The translations under genes were made by a program, and so were the position numbers. DNA of 64,000 nucleotides from Phaseolus vulgaris. Taxonomy: Eukaryota > Streptophyta > Magnoliopsida > Fabales > Fabaceae. Below are positions 47,186 to 58,700 of this stretch, one piece after another. The first letter of the stretch is position 1. Each line of letters begins with the position of its first letter. The stretch spans positions 4,521,306 through 4,585,305 of the forward strand of contig NC_023756.2 in assembly GCF_000499845.2 (NCBI RefSeq). The letters run 5' to 3'. Below the pieces are notes generated by a model, which saw nothing but the letters and a program-made list of their open reading frames with translations, was not told the DNA's origin and searched no databases.

Positions 47186-47722
47186 ATGGGTTCTTTGGGT
47201 CGGAGGAGCATGTCCACGGTGGCGAAAGCGGTGGCAGAAATCACAGGCACCGGCAACACCAAGATCCGCAAATCTTCTAGTGAACTCTGCACCTTCCTCG
47301 GAATCCCTCGCCACTCTCGTTCCGAAATTGCCCTCATTCTCTCCAAGTTCATCAAGCTCTACAATTTCCGGGTTCTCTCCCCTTACCTCACTCATCCATC
47401 CCCAATCTTATTTTTGCACTTGATTATATAACTGTGATTATATAACGGTGATTCCTAGTTCGTAAGGTTACATTTAGGGTATTATTGATTTGTTATGTTT
47501 GGTGTGCAGAGTCCTGGTATTAAGAAGGACAAGATTTGGGAGCAGAATTTGCAAACATTGTTGCGTGGAAGAAACACTGTTGGTTTTCCTGAGATTGCTA
47601 AGATACTGTCTTCGGAGTTCAGCCAGGGTGCCATTAATGTTAAGGACAATAACATGGATTCTTCAGTGGATAGCACAAAGGGGAAAGGTTCTCAAAAGAA
47701 AGGGAAGCCTTCTAAGAAGTAG
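47186..47722 (+). CDS. SWIB/MDM2-domain protein, 2 exons
   Basis: Exons 47186-47371 and 47510-47722 (62 + 70 aa = 132 aa) join in phase 0 at CGG|GTTCTC and GTGCAG|AGT. Residues 19-90 form a SWIB domain: SSELCTFLGIPRHSRSEIAL, FIKLYNF, then after the intron IKKDKIWEQNLQTLL. The tail is lysine-rich (KGKGSQKKGKPSKK). Small stand-alone SWIB proteins of plants act in nuclei (chromatin, transcription) or organelles; the N-terminus (GSLGRRSMSTVAKAV) is basic with Ser/Thr and could be a mitochondrial or plastid presequence. No frame problem. Context around the first ATG (CGAAAATGG) is good. Confidence 0.85.
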
Positions 47723-48782
47723 GTCTTCCACATGCTTATCCTTTTAAGGACCCAACTTAGATTTTTGATGGTCGAAATTTTGTGTTAGCTCATGAGTAAG
47801 TTTGTGTGACAACCTGTTGAGATGGGTTTGGTTATTTTGTTGTTGTCCTTTGATATAGTTTGATTTCTCTCCCTATTCCCTTTTAGCAAATTCATGACTT
47901 ACATGATATACTTGTTCTTTGGTTCAAGGAACGACAAAATCTGTTTTTATTTGTTGCTGTGTCAGATAAACAATTCAGATATTATGTCCATCAGTGAATG
48001 AAAAAAAAAAATGTTAGGTTCTCAATTTTGCAGTGTTTGATTGCTTTCTTCTAACCTCCATTCATTGTATGAACTACTGATATGAGGCATAGACAGTAAT
48101 CGAAAATGTTGTAGAAGTTCTCTGGTTGTATTTTTTATAGGTATAGATGCTAGTTTTTACAAAAGATCTGATAATTTCCACTCGATTAGAAAAAAGAGTA
48201 AATAAATAGTGTATGCACTGAGTGTAAAGAGTTTTTACACCGTCATTCATTCACAGACTGCCTTGTATGATAAGTGTGTTGATTTTTACAATAACTATAT
48301 TTAGATCATACTTAGGAAGATTTTTTATTGATTGGCGCATAAATTTTGTTTACTCTGACAATATGTATAAATTAGACAAAATTCTTCGTTGAGAGAGGAA
48401 ACAACAAAGTTGTGGTTTCAAAGGCCTAACGATGACCATAATTGTGTTTTAGGGAACGGTTCTGAGCATTCAGCCTTAAACTTCCAGATGCTGATTAGAA
48501 TGCATAGTGTTATTTCCCTTGCTTCTTATCATGTGGCATACATAAACATATATCCTTTGCATTGAGGTAGTTGAATTTATGTTGAAGAAAAAACATAGTT
48601 AGTATTCATTAATCTATTAAAATATGTCTTGTAGATCTAACCCGGTTAGGGAGAGTTGATAAACTTTCATAACATGAGTTCCATCGAAAGTCTACTATTT
48701 TAGCAGTATTCCTCAGTTGACTTCTATGAAAGTTCTTCAAGTTCTCGTGCTGTGTGTATGGGCGCTCCGTCATAATTTTGAT
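47723..48782. other. 3' flank of the SWIB gene and intergenic DNA
   Basis: The first 250-300 bases are probably 3' untranslated sequence. The remainder to 48782 has no supported gene; a poly-A run occurs at 48001-48010. Confidence 0.5.
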
Positions 48783-49255
48783 CTAACTATTTCTATGCGG
48801 TACTAAATAAGCAACTAGTCGATAACCCACCAACACCTGGGCCATAATGCACACATCAAACCACAAGTGATTCAAGCCCATTGATTTGATAGGAGGAAAA
48901 TGTGCAACTTTGCACAGCTCCCCCTATGAGCATTCACAATAGTCATTTTCATTATACTGGACACCTAAAAGCAGCTTGTAACTGTAGTAGTTGTAGCTCA
49001 AATACTTGAACCATACAATGAACGGAGCTTGTTGTATATAGTATCCCAAGCAATGAGAAACACAAGTGTTGTTTGTCACAGAAGCTAGAGTAGTTGCCTG
49101 TTTAATCTTCAAAATAGCACCAAATGCTAAGCCAAGGCTTTGAGAGACAACAAAAGTCACAGGATCAGGTTTGAGCCCTTCCATCCAATAGATTATGAAA
49201 ACAAAAATGCAGTTGGAAGTGCAAGCTACAGTGGCGAGTCTCTTATTGTTCTCAT
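48783..49255 (-). pseudogene. ABCG (WBC, ABCG14-like) transporter C-terminal pseudogene
   Basis: About 157 codons match, in order, the end of the transmembrane domain of a half-size ABCG transporter: LALPTAF then VFIIYWMEGLKPDPVTF, SLGLAFGAILKIKQATTLAS, FIVWFKYLSYNYYSYKLLLG, VQYNENDYCEC, and, after an in-frame TAG, FPPIKSMGLNHLWFDVCIMA with a VLVGYRLVAYL end. Defects are a TAG near the start (after DSPL), a frameshift between the LPTAF and VFIIYW segments, a disrupted stretch at TNNTCVSH, and the later TAG at about 48921-48923. The ATP-binding domain is absent. The left edge (CCCATAG) may be an old intron acceptor, so this is a copy of one exon. Confidence 0.72.
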
Positions 49256-49899
49256 CTATGGGACCATAATCAGCTATGAAATTTAAGAAATTGTATGTTG
49301 TTAGCTTGGTAATTATGGGAAGTTAAAACTATTAACTTCATCTAGTTATCTGTATTTTTGGATGAATGATTGAGCATGATCACTATTTTTAATTTGAAAT
49401 TTAAGACGTTAGGAGAATTAAGAAATTTGAATGAGAAAGTAAAATATTTCATAGAATTAGTTAGAATTTTAGAAAATTGTATGCTGCTGCGAGGATTATA
49501 GCAATAACTTTATTGAATTATCCTTAACTTTAGGTAAATAATTAGACTTATTTATTATTTTTACTTGGCAACTTGACATTATAAAATTAATTAGAAATTG
49601 AAATCTCTCAGATTTTTTTTAAAAGAACAAACAGTGAATTTTTACTGTTCACTGTTACTTGGTGAAAACTGTTGTGGACATAATTGACTTGTATATGGTT
49701 TAGCATCAACTTATGATTGATAAATTAGAGTGGAAGTTTTATTATTATTTTTCAATGACATAATATTAGGATTAAATGGCCACTAAATTCATATAATATT
49801 TTGGTAACTAGTGTAACACAATTGTAATCAATCTCATCTGGTAACGCTGGCATACAATAATACCTTTAAGAGACTCAAAACATTACAAGAAACTTGTAG
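49256..49899. other. Intergenic DNA
   Basis: Spacer between the ABCG relic and the end of the PLC-like gene; AT-rich, no gene visible. The last 100 bases before 49900 may be the 3' untranslated region of the PLC-like gene. Confidence 0.5.
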
Positions 49900-51925
49900 C
49901 TACTTGCTATGCTTTCTGGGCTGAAAATGAAAAAGAATCAAAATTCAATTGTGGTGTAGTCATGTACTAACTTTTGTGTTCTAGAAAGAAAGAATGAAAA
50001 TTTCTTTACCACACAGGCATGGACATCATCACAACCACACAATAGCTTCCCATTCAGAGTGTCCACAGCTTTAAAGGATCCTCCTCCTTCACTTCTCTGC
50101 ACAATGATCCCAAATTGTAACTAATAATGCATGAATGAGTCCAAGAGTTTCAGCTTCAGCAGCAACAAAATTAGTAGTAAAAAAGAAAATATGCCAAAGT
50201 GTTCTACCTTGTAATAGTCCACAGCAACATAATTAGCCCACCTGTTGCCAGCAGCATCATGACAGGTTTGCAGCATGTCAATGAGACCTCCAGAGTTATC
50301 TTCACATGTGATTGGCTTAAGTGGAAAAGTGCGAAAGTAGTTTATCAACACTAAGGACCTGCTCTTGTCATCAAGAGCAGATGATTCTTTTCTATGTAGA
50401 CACCTTCCAGCTTTTCTTCCTCCATCCCCATCTGTGGAAATTAAGATCACCAAAATGGAAAACTAACAAAGGAATAAAAATGTTTGTGTGAAGAACAAGA
50501 AAAACTTAATGGTTGGTGATATCTTAATCTTACACTGATTTTCAACCATGTAATTCCACTGGTAAGCAATACCTTCACTTTGTTGTTTAGAACTTATTGA
50601 AGTGAACACTAGTAGTCTTTGATTTTTAGCAACCATATCACTCACAAGTGGCCAGTCTCCTCCCTTTTTTGTCATTCTCATCACAGGAAACCAAAACTTC
50701 ATCAAACCAGCTTCGGTAAAGACTTTTTTCAATGCTTTTGGCGTTTCAACATAATCGTCCAGTATGAGTGTGACAATTTCCTTTGGGTTGGCAGATAGAA
50801 AAGCTGCAATTTCCTTCAGTGTATCAATGGCCGGTTCCTACTTGTTGAATACAAAGTTAGGGTGTATCGAACTCGTTAGTCATAAATGTTTGTTCTTTTA
50901 GAGAAAAGAGTCAGGGCCAAAAGACAACACTAGTGGGAAGATGAATTTTACATACAAAAGCTGTGAAATCATGGCAGTGGCCTCGAAATGAATGGCACAA
51001 CCACACATCTCCATCAAAATCATATGTATCTAGCATTAGTCCCCGAACTCCATTCTACAGATGAAACATTGATGGAAGAAAATAGAGATCCTTAAACATC
51101 CTAGCAAGTAGTAGAAACAGAATATCATAAAAGTTAACAGAAGATAAGCCTAGTAGTAATGAATATAATACTTTTAGCTGCTGGGTTACGCTGTCTTCTT
51201 GATTAGTGATGGTAACTCGAGGAACTCCTGTGTTAGATGGTTCTCCATGAATAGCAAAAGAATTGTGCGTTGTCAAAAATGCATATTTGTTGAATGGAAG
51301 AGAATTATTCTATACCAAGACAAAACAAGCAGTTAAAAATTTGATTAAGATGAAACACCCCAAATGTCCTTTCCCCCCCCTTTTCCCTCTAAGAGAATGT
51401 GTGTGTGTGTCTATATATATATTCAGATCATTTAAAATGATGGAACTAGTTTCTACCAGAACCAGAACCATGCCAAGTGTTCTACTACTCTAAATTATGT
51501 CACTCAATGATGGCATTTCAAAAAGCTTGACACATACAACTTGGGTGGGCTGTTATCTCCATGTCTGTGTTGTGACAGTTTCTTGTGAAATAAGGCAAAT
51601 ACCAAGGAGAAATGGGAATCTTACTATGAGCTTGAATGGATCTGTGACAGAAGATCTAACACACCTAGAGCCTGAAAACCCAAGTGGACATGAGAAACAA
51701 TAGAGCCCGGGTCCACAATCACCATTAGACGAGCACTCATCATTTAGCTGATCAAAGATTGCAAACAAATATAATACTAATTTCAAAACTGAAAAGTTAA
51801 AGACATGATTCATATAAGAGGTGGTAGGGTATACAAACCTTGCATTTTCCATTAGAGCAAGCAGCATCGACACAACAACACAAGGCAAGAATAATGACCG
51901 AAAGCAAGCAGGGAAGATAACCCAT
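49900..51925 (-). CDS. PI-PLC X-domain (PLC-like phosphodiesterase) protein, 8 exons
   Basis: Exons 51925-51839, 51747-51625, 51309-51172, 51054-50956, 50837-50534, 50431-50208, 50096-50010 and 49920-49900 use GT/AG sites and give 360 aa. Exon 1 encodes a signal peptide (GYLPCLLSVIILALCCCVDA). Next is an EGF-like cysteine cluster (DECSSNGDCGPGLYCFSCPL). The X domain starts in exon 3 (FLTTHNSFAIHGEP, first active-site His), continues with GVRGLMLDTYDFDGDVWLCH, and ends with YVAVDYYK and KAVDTLNGKLLCGC. It most resembles Arabidopsis At5g67130-type proteins; eukaryotic substrates are not established. The phase-1 junction between exons 5 and 6 (AATCAGT|GTAAG) restores NQYGDGG, which supports the model. 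The C-terminus (VPRKHSK) is short and lacks the hydrophobic tail of GPI-anchored relatives. Confidence 0.87.
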
Positions 51926-52532
51926 TTGTTATGTGACGAAGTTGAATTAGTGAGGTGTCCAAAAGGAAGTGATAAGGAAAAGAGAATCACAAAAGATCTA
52001 ATATATGTTAAAAATGAAACGGTGGAAGGGACTCATGGCTTTCTCAATTTTCATGAACAGCCGAAGGGTAAGAGGTTATGTATTTATGTTGCATTAATTA
52101 TTGAAACAAAGGCAACTCAAAATAGTATTTCACTAGCGAGAATCTGAAAGTTTTTCCAACTTTTCATAGTTATCTTCTACTTTAAAGAACAACACCAACA
52201 GTTGAAGTGCTGTTTTGGATTTTTATTTGAGTGCTAGGTCTTGGTTTTTACAATACAAGATTGTGGTTCATCAACTACTATTGATGCTGTTATATACTTA
52301 ATTCCGTGGGAAAGTGTGTTATGAGGGTAGAACAAAATATATAACTTTTCCCTGTACATTTATGTTAAAAACAGAAATGCAGGAAAGATTATCTTTATAA
52401 TCAAATAAACTCGTAAATAAAATGTACATGCATATTGAAACCCGCCTCAAGGTGAGGGAGTCGCTTAGTGTAACACCGAGTGATAGACTCAAAGATTAGT
52501 TTGAATTGACCCCCTCACAGATTCTAGGCTCA
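51926..52532. other. Intergenic DNA between the PLC-like and kinase genes
   Basis: The first part should contain the promoter and leader of the PLC-like gene; no clear TATA box was picked. The last 300 bases may be the 3' flank of the kinase gene at 52533. Confidence 0.5.
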
Positions 52533-53543
52533 TTACACTCCTTCACACATCTGCTCTCTCTGCAACAGAAATGCATTTTCAAGAACCATCGTCACTTCAC
52601 CCATTGTTGGCCTCTCTTCAACTGAAGCCAAACATCTCTGAACAATCTCAATGAACACTTCCCAACAAGCAGGTGCTATTTTTCCAATAAGAGATGGATC
52701 AACAATCTTCTCAAAAACCCCCTTCCTTTCATCATCAAATGCCCACTTAACAAGGTACTCACAATCTCCACTTGGGGTTAAAAAACATGCTTTCTTCCTA
52801 CACAAAATCTCTAACATTACCACCCCAAAAGAGTACACATCAGATTTGTCTGATAACCTTGCAGTCATAAAATACTCCGGCTCCAAGTATTCCAAACTAA
52901 CCTCCAAGTTCTCCCTCAACTCAACTCTTGGTGGCTTTGGCCTTGACTCCTCTTGGGGGTGCTTCTTGCAAAGTCCAAAATCTGCCACTTTAGGCACCAA
53001 ATTATGGTCCAAAAGAACATTGCTTGATTTCACAGCACGGTGCATGATAGGTATCTTGGTTTCGAAGTAAATGTAGTGCAGTCCACGAGCCACCCCGATG
53101 CAGATGTTAAGTCTTTGTATCCATGACAAGGGAACACCACCATTATTGTTGGTGCCATGCAAGCAATCGTAGAGGCTTCCATTGGAGACATAATCATACA
53201 CAACAAACTTGTCATTTTTGTGCTCACAGAAACCAACCAAAGGAACAATATTTGGGTGGTGTAGTTGGCACAGAATCTTGACTTCGACCCTGAATTCTAT
53301 ATCGTAAGCTGGGCTTCTAGTCTTGAAGTGCTTGATGGCTACGTCTCCATGGCCTTTGAGGTGGCCTTTGTAGACCTGACATTGACCTTCTTCACTGACG
53401 ATTAAACTGGGCTTGAACCCATTTGTGGCTGCTTGAAGCTCAGCAAGAGAGAAGCGGTGACAGAATTGTTCTATTGGGATACAGTTGCTTGTGGTTTTGG
53501 ATTTTGTGGTGGTGAAAAATGGAAGACAGGGAAAAGGAGCCAT
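52533..53543 (-). CDS. Kinase-only FERONIA-like protein, predicted pseudokinase
   Basis: An intronless 336-aa protein (start at 53543; the ATG at 53588 lies upstream of a TATA-like box). It lacks the malectin ectodomain and TM of the receptors in this window but shares CHRFSLAELQAATNGF, which aligns with CRHFSLAEIKAATNNF of the gene at 38822. Subdomain features: VAIK Lys71 is kept, DFG is at 188-190, and KSDVYSFGVV is kept. The glycine loop is replaced by VSEEGQCQ (no GxGxxG), and the catalytic loop reads MHRAVKSSN, with Asp170 replaced by Ala. Catalysis is therefore predicted to be absent. It could act as a decoy or scaffold near the membrane (Cys6 and a Thr/Ser-rich N-terminus); the frame is intact, so it may be a live gene. 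Confidence 0.83.
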   Translation of the reverse strand: MAPFPCLPFFTTTKSKTTSNCIPIEQFCHRFSLAELQAATNGFKPSLIVSEEGQCQVYKGHLKGHGDVAIKHFKTRSPAYDIEFRVEVKILCQLHHPNIVPLVGFCEHKNDKFVVYDYVSNGSLYDCLHGTNNNGGVPLSWIQRLNICIGVARGLHYIYFETKIPIMHRAVKSSNVLLDHNLVPKVADFGLCKKHPQEESRPKPPRVELRENLEVSLEYLEPEYFMTARLSDKSDVYSFGVVMLEILCRKKACFLTPSGDCEYLVKWAFDDERKGVFEKIVDPSLIGKIAPACWEVFIEIVQRCLASVEERPTMGEVTMVLENAFLLQREQMCEGV

Positions 53544-53576
53544 TTTGGGGTGGAATGGAATATTGCGTGTGAAGCA

Positions 53577-53582
53577 TATATA
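53577..53582 (-). promoter_or_regulatory. TATA-like box upstream of the pseudokinase
   Basis: TATATA lies about 34 bases upstream of the ATG at 53543. A start site 30 bases downstream would leave almost no leader, so either the leader is very short or the box is not used. It argues against the upstream ATG at 53588. Confidence 0.35.
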
Positions 53583-53759
53583 AGTCAATGCTAGTTACAA
53601 GATTCATGGTTCTTGCTGCTATGGATGGCTTGATTCGAACCGTGTGGTCAAATTTGTGGGCTTGACTTGAAAACTTGTGATCAGACTGTGATTGCCATCG
53701 ATTGCTGCAATTTGTCATCCCCTTGTGAGAATTATCATGCACAAACAAAGTCAACTTTT

Positions 53760-55107
53760 GTTATTATTTCCACTACATAGAAATAGCTAGGTTTCTATAT
53801 AAATTATTAGAATGGAAGTTCTATAAACTAATTTCAATTTTTTATTAGATTTATTTTATTTTATTTTATATATTGGATATGGCCTAATACTCCTCGATCC
53901 ATGTATCTTGGATGTAATTGCATAGTTAAACATGATTAGTTCATCATGTCGTATTAATACAAATATTTAATCATGATATTCATGTTAATAGGATCCAACT
54001 TCAATTATAAGTAACTTGATCTCACTCAAATCAAAATATACATGTAATAATATTTATTATTTTAATTAATTAATTTAAATTTGTTAGAGATCAAAGACAA
54101 TAAACACCTAAGAAGTCGATTAATATCCGCATCGAGAAGACAATAGCTCCCGATTCTTGTAAGAACCTTTTATTTTCTTCTATTACAAGAATTTAGATTT
54201 TTTTTATCCAAACATATTCTTAAACTTAATCATTATTCACCATCACTGTTGGTTTCATGGAATTATGAAAATCCAAAATGGTTCACGTTACTTTTCAAAA
54301 GTATCTTTTTATTTAGAAAATTCATTTGGGTCATTCATTTATAGAAAATGAATACAGTTGTCCTATACATATCAATGAATAATGAATTAATTGAGTCATT
54401 AACGAAAATATTTGTTGTTTTGAGAAGCACTTGCTAATAAATGTATTTGGATAATTTTCATTATTGGTTTTCGTGTGAAAAAAGTAATTACCTGTTGAAT
54501 GTAAAAGGAGAATACAGATGTTATGTATGGTGGCCATGTCTTGAAGCCTAATCTATAAATAGCCGAAAGTTGAAAAGGGACGACACATTATATCAACTAA
54601 ATTGTCTATTTAGAAGTTGGATGGATGTGTGGCTTGTTTTTATTGTTTTTTCCCCTATATTCTATAATATCTTGAATGAGTTGGAGCTAGTCTATGAATT
54701 AGTGGAGTGAAAGAAGTTCAAGTCTTGTCTTTAATCTTACAAATATTTTAGTATATATTAATTAGTGGAGATAAGTTATAAATTTTACCCTATACAAATA
54801 GGATGAATCCTATATGCATGATATATTTATTACTTTGTTTCAATTCCTTCTCTCTCATGTAAATAAGGATTATTTTAAAAAATCTTTGTAAAGTATATTT
54901 TAAAAAATAAATATGAAAAATTAAAGCAAACTTATTTATAAAATTTAAAATAAGATTTAAATAAATTATATTTACAAAATAGTTTTTGTATTTATTTATA
55001 GTAAAATGTATTTCATTTTTTATTTTAAAAAATTATTTAAAGATAAAATTATTTTATATTTATGCCTACACACTAATGTTCAACAAAAATGCAAAGAGTT
55101 TTTACAT
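53760..55107. other. AT-rich intergenic DNA
   Basis: No gene or repeat with clear ends. Low-complexity AT sequence dominates 54880-55080. Confidence 0.6.
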
Positions 55108-55269
55108 AGAAAACTAGGTGAAATGTAAATTTACGTCATTAACCTATATGTCGAATTGTTAATGGTCATAAATAACTTAAATAAGTCATTTTTTTACCAA
55201 TGTACTCACACACGTTAAGAATTCAACATATAGGTTAATTACGTAAATTTACATTTCACCTAGTTTTCT
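55108..55269. mobile_element. Palindromic foldback element, 162 bp
   Basis: Near-perfect inverted arms of about 50 bases: AGAAAACTAGGTGAAATGTA on the left and its complement on the right, continuing through AAATTTACGT and ACCTATATGT. The loop is about 60 bases. I did not find a convincing target duplication. It would fold as a long hairpin if transcribed. Confidence 0.78.
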
Positions 55270-55472
55270 CTATAAGAATTTTGAATTTATGAATTAATAC
55301 ACCAAGTGACCAAGTGTAAATATGAAACAAAACAAAAGGAACAATTCAAATTTGCGTCGGCTCAACCCAGGATCCAAAGTAGATTTTATACAAAATTGAA
55401 TTGGTTTTGACTTTAAATCAAAATCTGAAAATTTCCAATAAGCATTATGTATAATAAAAATGTTAATAATAT

Positions 55473-56919
55473 TGTTGAAGATGGATGAAGCTCGTCACTA
55501 CCTAACCTTAGTGTGTTTGATGTAGATGTTAGCTAGTTTGCTTTGTAGGTTGCAATGTGTCTTAGATGATCTTGTACTTTAGGATTGTGTGTATTCAAGG
55601 TTGCCTTTTGCTACATGACATATCCTAGATGCCTAACCAAGCATAGATCAAGCACTTGAAGTGGTTAAAAGTTTTTCCAAAAGCTTTTTAAAGTTCTCTC
55701 CAAAAAATTAGGATACTGCACAAAAATAAATTTGTTTCTCTATAAAAGAATAGGTTTACTTTTGGTGTACTGAAAGGATTTTCGAAAGTTGGTTAGGGCA
55801 TCAAAGGTACAACTCAATCAGTTATTTCAGTTAGCTGAGTTGGCGGTTTTCCTAAAATAAATCTGTTTAGTTTAAACTCTGTTGTTTTCATAACAGCTTT
55901 TCAACTATTTTTTGAAAAGTAGTTAGAAACTGTTTTCTATATAAAGAAAAGCTTTTCTCACATGAAAGGTGGTTGAGAAATCACGGTTTTGACAGAGATT
56001 AAACACTTTCTATGTGAGAAGAAGGATTGAAAAGAATTTTTGAAAGGTTTTCCAAAGGGATCTTCAAGTGTGCTTGTTCTAAGAAAACTTTAATCTTGGT
56101 GAAGGTGCTGGTGCAGTTCTGCAGCAATTGAACTACTAGTTTTGAGTTCTTGCATCTTCTTTTCAGGTGTTATCTTTCCTTTATTCTTGTTTGTAAAGGT
56201 GTAAGTGTTAGTCACTCCTTGATAGGGTTTCTTGGAGTGCAAGGTGTGCTGAAATAGGGTTTTTCAGCATTGGTTGTATTGTTCTTGTAGTGTTCAAGAA
56301 CTGTAGTGTTTGTAAGTGATTGAAACTGGTTTTAGTGGATTCCACATTGGAGTAAGGTGAAACTGGATGTAGCTCTGTATGAGTGAACCAGTATAAAAGT
56401 TTGCTTGTACTTTTCTTCTCATCCCTGCACTCGTTTATGGTTTTTATTTAATTCTGTCAAGAACGAAATCTGTTCATTTGAAATCAAATCTGTTAAATCT
56501 GGGTTTAATAAAAAGTTGTTCTTCCTGATTTGTTAAAGTTCTCTAATCACTAACACAGTACTTGTATATGAGGTTCTCAATGATTTAAGGACAAATAGTC
56601 TTATTCATTAAATCCTGACAAAGAATCATTTCCTTTGAAACCTTGTGTTGAATGAACTTGATTGATTTCTTGGCATAATTTGTATTCTTCAAACTGGTAA
56701 AATTTAACCAATCTGATTCTGTTATACCTCTCTGTTGATTGCAATTTTAATCTGAACAAGTTCAAATTGTGTTAGACTGTTATGAAGAATCAATCTGTTT
56801 CTTTTAAAAACAATTTGTTCTTTTTCCTCTGATATACTGAAAACTGTTTGTATTTGCGAAAATTTTATATGTTCAATTCACCCCTCCCCTCTTGAACTTA
56901 GACACTAATAGACCCACCA
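55473..56919 (+). repeat. Solo LTR of the copia family found at 1-6270
   Basis: Begins TGTTGAAGATGG and ends TAGACCCACCA. It matches the LTR at 4638-6270 in the opposite orientation, including CACCCCTCCCCTCTTGAACT before the end and GTATGAGTGAACCAGTATAAAAG. It has a TATA box (55938-55945) and no primer site after its end, so the internal part has been lost. Flanking pentamers AATAT and ATTAT match at four of five positions. It is 186 bases shorter than the full LTR, roughly the size of the missing minisatellite. Confidence 0.87.
55938..55945 (+). promoter_or_regulatory. TATA box of the solo LTR
   Basis: TATATAAA in the same relative place as the box at 5420-5428 of the full-length element. 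Confidence 0.55.
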
Positions 56920-57650
56920 ATTATTATTGTTATCAATAATATTATTAATATTTTTATTATTATTAATTTTATTATTGTTAATAATAATATAAAAATAATA
57001 ATATGAAAAATAATAATAATAATGTAATTAATAATAATAATTATTAGTGATAATAATAATATTAATAATTTGGATTTTAATTTTAGAACTTGGGTTGGAT
57101 TTCAATTTGTAAACTAGTGGAGGCTTGTGATTTAGATTTTAGAACATGTTTGGAGAATGGAAAGGAAAACAAAAGATATTGTACATTTGGAATCCAAAAG
57201 CATAATTTAATTGTAGTTTAAAATATCTACAAAAATCTTGACTAAAGTAACCACATTTTATTAAGTATGGTCTATATTAAAGGCAACTTTAATTAAATTT
57301 GATTTAAAATATTCACACTTAAATGTCACATTTTTATAATTTTAGGCCACACTTTTTAATATGGTTTATTCCTTTTTAAAGATTAATGTCACAAAATCGT
57401 GGCTTAAACATCCATGATACGTAAAACATGTTCTATAGTTATTTATAACTCATTTGTAAAAATATTAGCTTTTTCACTTTTAGGTCACATTTATACCCGT
57501 GGTCACTTTTAAGCCACAATTTTATTGTTTAGTCCACACATTCTACAGGAAACGCTTAAAAAATGTGGTATATATAATCAATGTCTTTTCTATGTTTAGG
57601 TAATTGTTATATATGTATGACCTAGTTTAGTATTACCTGAAGTAAAAAAA
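56920..57650. other. AT-rich repeats and unassigned spacer
   Basis: 56922-57070 is ATT/AAT simple sequence. 57300-57560 contains scattered GTGGCTTAAA / TTTAAGCCAC and AGGTCACATTT-type inverted pieces that may be a decayed DNA transposon, without identifiable ends. Confidence 0.4.
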
Positions 57651-58700
57651 AAGTTATAGTGATTGTTGTATGTATTAAAAGATGTTTTCCACTTAACATG
57701 TTTGATGGAGATCAAGAAGAAGAAGAGAATGAGGTTGAAGTTCAAGATGCTCAAAGACATATTAGCTCATCATCCTTTTTACCTCAAAGGATTACAAGGA
57801 GCAAAGCTAAAGAGTTAGGTAGTAGGCTTCAAATGTTTTCTCTTTTTATAGTTTCTTTTGTATAAAATTTAAAAATACACATAGTAGTGTTTAGGAAGGT
57901 GCTAAAGAGGGAAACCCAGACACCTCCTTTGTATAGCATCTATAGGCGTTAGTTTTAGGAAAAATCTAGAAGGTGCCTCTTCACTCTCCATTTAGGCGCT
58001 AGAATAGGAAGGGTTAAGAAGGCTACCTTGCAAAGCTTCTCTTGTAAGCTTCCTTTGTAATAGTGACCGGTCCTCCTCCCTATAAAAGGAAGGCTTAGGT
58101 CTTTGAAATAATAAGATTGATTTTGTGAGTAAAGAACCTCTCCCAAATTGGTGAGTGAATTGAGAGAGACTTGTGTCTTCTTCTCTTATAGTCTTATCTT
58201 GAGTGAATTCTTGGTCTCTCAAGTGGCAGCAACTACACTCATCTTGAAGCCAATCATCCTTCAAGTGGCGTGCAAATTTCCAAGAGCTCCAACCACATAA
58301 GTTTCCTTGTTCTTTCCATCTCCTTCTTCCATTTCCATTCCAAAACAAACTCTAAAACATGTCTTTGATGTTTCTTGATGTTTCAATCGGTAGAACTTGT
58401 TTGTCTTGTGTTTTTATTCGGTAGTTTCATTGTAGTTGTTGTTCTAGTGGTTTTAATTGTGTTTCCTTGAGTTTTAATTGGTTCATTTGTGTTGTTTCTT
58501 GTTTTAATCGGTTCATATGACAAAATATGAGTTTCTATGTGAGTTTGACTTGGTTACTAGAGTTTTGGTGAGTTCTTGAATGATAAGAACATTGATCCAA
58601 TTCTTAAAAAGTGCCTAATCATATTCCAACTCTTGTTGAATCCATAACATGTTCATATCATATCTCTATCATGTTATTGGAATCACGTCAATGTTTGTGT
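57650..58700 (+). repeat. Gypsy 3' end and LTR-like remnant
   Basis: 57690-57850 encodes an acidic stretch (GDQEEEENEVEVQDAQ) and then PQRITRSKAKELGS, which is like the C-terminal tail of plant gypsy polyproteins. It is followed by non-coding sequence with TATAAAAGG (58081-58089) and leader-like CTCTCCCAAATTGGTGAGTG, as in an LTR. The boundaries and any second LTR are not visible. Confidence 0.45.

Noticed and set aside
53544..53588. Upstream ATG at 53588 as the start of the pseudokinase
   Set aside because: It lies upstream of the TATA-like box and adds 15 residues with no likeness to the paralogues.
56920..56960. Primer binding site after the LTR at 55473-56919
   Set aside because: Sequence becomes ATT simple repeat; no TGGTATCAGAGC, so the LTR is solo.
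57300..57560. Complete DNA transposon
   Set aside because: Only scattered inverted pieces; no termini or target duplication found.
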